Source: Candidatus Calescibacterium sp. (GTDB taxonomy: Bacteria; Calescibacteriota; Calescibacteriia; Calescibacteriales; Calescibacteriaceae). Taken from it: a stretch of DNA of 64,000 bases. The translations under genes and the position numbers were made by a program. Within the stretch, counting starts at the first letter, position 1, and every line of letters starts with the position of its first letter. Location of the stretch: assembly GCA_025060505.1 (NCBI GenBank), contig JANXBU010000010.1, positions 1 through 64,000 of the forward strand, given 5' to 3'. Under the pieces are notes generated by a model. That model saw only the letters and a list, made by a program, of their open reading frames with translations, did not search any database and was not told where the DNA came from. Positions 63,059-64,000 of this stretch are shown here, piece by piece.

Positions 63059-63490
63059 TTGAATATGCTTTTTATTTTGTATTTTTTTCAGTTCGTAGTT
63101 CTGTTGATGACTTTTCAATCATGTTCAGCAAGGAATAAGCTATTCTTTCATTTATCTGATAAAAGATATTTTGTTTCTTATGATAAAGAAATAATTTTTC
63201 CTTCAGAACTTTCAGAGTATACAATTTCTGTTGAAACCAATTTTCCGAACGAAGTTTCCATTGCGATATCATCTGGTTTGTTCAGCAGTGTAAAAATTTT
63301 GCCTATGAATTGTTATCAAGAAAAAAATTTTGTCTGCAGTATAAAACTGCAAAGGAAATATGTTTCTGGAGAAGAAAATTATTTTTGGTTCATACTCAGG
63401 ACGGAGTATGGATATTACCATGTTCCGAATATGATGATTTCACCAGATTTAATTGATAGGATCGGAAAAATATACATACAGAATAAGTGA
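63059..63490 (+). CDS. Small predicted lipoprotein
   Basis: 143 residues from TTG 63059 (141 from ATG 63065). A hydrophobic leader ends in lipobox FQSCS, so it is likely lipid-anchored. The mature ~120 residues are beta-rich with two Cys (PMNCYQEKNFVC). Not recognised; similar in style to the larger lipoproteins in this window. CATAAT ends 8 nt before the TTG, which would favour the upstream start if leaderless. Confidence 0.65.
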   Translation: MNMLFILYFFQFVVLLMTFQSCSARNKLFFHLSDKRYFVSYDKEIIFPSELSEYTISVETNFPNEVSIAISSGLFSSVKILPMNCYQEKNFVCSIKLQRKYVSGEENYFWFILRTEYGYYHVPNMMISPDLIDRIGKIYIQNK

Positions 63491-63522
63491 ATAACTGATA
63501 CAGAATAAGTGAACGACTGATT
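63479..63522. repeat. Imperfect 2 x 22 bp duplication at a stop codon
   Basis: CAGAATAAGTGAATAACTGA and its copy CAGAATAAGTGAACGACTGA (63501) match at 19 of 22 positions. The first copy includes the stop codon of the lipoprotein gene. Confidence 0.85.
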
Positions 63523-63633
63523 ATGAAGACTTTGTTGTTTTATTTTATCATGCTCAAACATATCTTTTCAGAGATATCGTTATGTATTAGATTGTAATGA
63601 GTTCTGCTGAGTTTTGTTTTAAGTTTTGAGATT

Positions 63634-64000
63634 ATGAAAGAAATAGGTATGCTTATATCTCAGCTTGAAGGTTTTTCTGAGCCATCTTTGAAGCTTGAGC
63701 AGTATGAGACGGATGGTTCTGCTATTAACTTTTTTCTCTCAAAAGCTTTTTCTGATATAAATGGTAGATCTGTGGTTGATTTGGGTGCGGGAACAGGATT
63801 TATTTCATTTGCTTGTGCTCTTGCAGGTGCAAATTTTGTGCTCGGAGTTGAATTAGATAAAAAAGCAGTTCAGATAGCTTTGAAAAATCTGAGAGAGCTC
63901 AAAGAACTCGGATATACTCTTTCGGTAAATTTCGTTGTGTCTGATATAAGATATTTCTCTTCAAGAAAAAAATTTGATCTATGTGTTATGAATCCACCCT
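63634..64000 (+). CDS. METTL5-like SAM-dependent methyltransferase, partial
   Basis: The start of a gene cut by the right edge; about 122 residues seen. It reads LKLEQYETDGSAI, the KLEQYxT motif of the METTL5 family, then the SAM-binding VVDLGAGTGFISFACALAGA, GVELDKKAVQIA, and the catalytic MNPP at the very edge. METTL5 in eukaryotes and its archaeal relatives methylate adenine-N6 in small-subunit rRNA. It is not a usual bacterial gene, so transfer from archaea is possible. The substrate here is unknown. Confidence 0.8.
   Translation, partial: MKEIGMLISQLEGFSEPSLKLEQYETDGSAINFFLSKAFSDINGRSVVDLGAGTGFISFACALAGANFVLGVELDKKAVQIALKNLRELKELGYTLSVNFVVSDIRYFSSRKKFDLCVMNPP

Overview
The window is AT-rich bacterial DNA from a thermophilic, probably hyperthermophilic, Gram-negative-type (diderm) organism. 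The main evidence is a complete 1257-residue reverse gyrase with both zinc fingers, helicase and topoisomerase modules. The cell plan is bacterial: ftsQ-ftsA-ftsZ, RF1, IF-1, L9, S18, L29, LeuRS, PriA and GyrB. An outer membrane is indicated by lipoboxes and by several beta-barrel-like proteins that end in aromatic residues. I cannot assign a phylum. Little looks archaeal except reverse gyrase and a METTL5-like methyltransferase at the right edge.

Layout. 1-1370: tail of a CRISPR-Cas locus (frameshifted cas1 3' end, cas2, a G-rich leader, a short array decaying at its far end). 1588-8824: SDR epimerase, trxB, tRNA-Cys abutting prfA, initiator tRNA, sufB, then rpsR-rplI-livG-like. 8940-12713: reverse gyrase. 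12750-19521: envelope and lipid genes (GT-C, gpsA, MoaD/ThiS-like, GT2, lipoprotein, Wzi-like barrel, infA). 19650-27304: lipoprotein-priA, gyrB, and an unexpected rpmC-methyltransferase pair. 27585-31656: iscU and iscS on the minus strand with a type II restriction-modification pair between them on the plus strand. 31705-33567: argB and a broken Rpn-type nuclease gene. 33892-39778: double-domain ABC permease, unknown genes, division genes. 40207-47842: barrel, penicillin-acylase-type lipoprotein, cutA, sod/fur divergon, coiled-coil envelope protein. 47889-54646: enoyl-CoA hydratase, pabB, exported protein, acyltransferase, aminotransferase, short PGI. 54775-64000: sigma-54 activator, chemoreceptor, purK-purE, leuS, small lipoprotein, METTL5-like gene.

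Three patterns run across the window. (1) Many genes have no Shine-Dalgarno sequence; instead a TATAAT-like hexamer lies 6-12 nt (often exactly 7) before the start codon, which predicts leaderless mRNAs. (2) Intergenic DNA carries many two-copy tandem duplications of 10-29 bp, two of which duplicate start codons, plus an (ATCT)6 microsatellite before the chemoreceptor. (3) The only broken genes (cas1, the HNH restriction enzyme, the Rpn-type nuclease) are defence or mobile genes, and each is off by one base; two of the shifts are at A5 runs. No wholly new gene system stands out. The best leads are the leaderless promoter architecture, the duplications, the possibly phase-variable restriction enzyme, and small anomalies such as the GG-TN MoaD-like protein, displaced rpmC, prfA fused to tRNA-Cys, and METTL5 in a bacterium.
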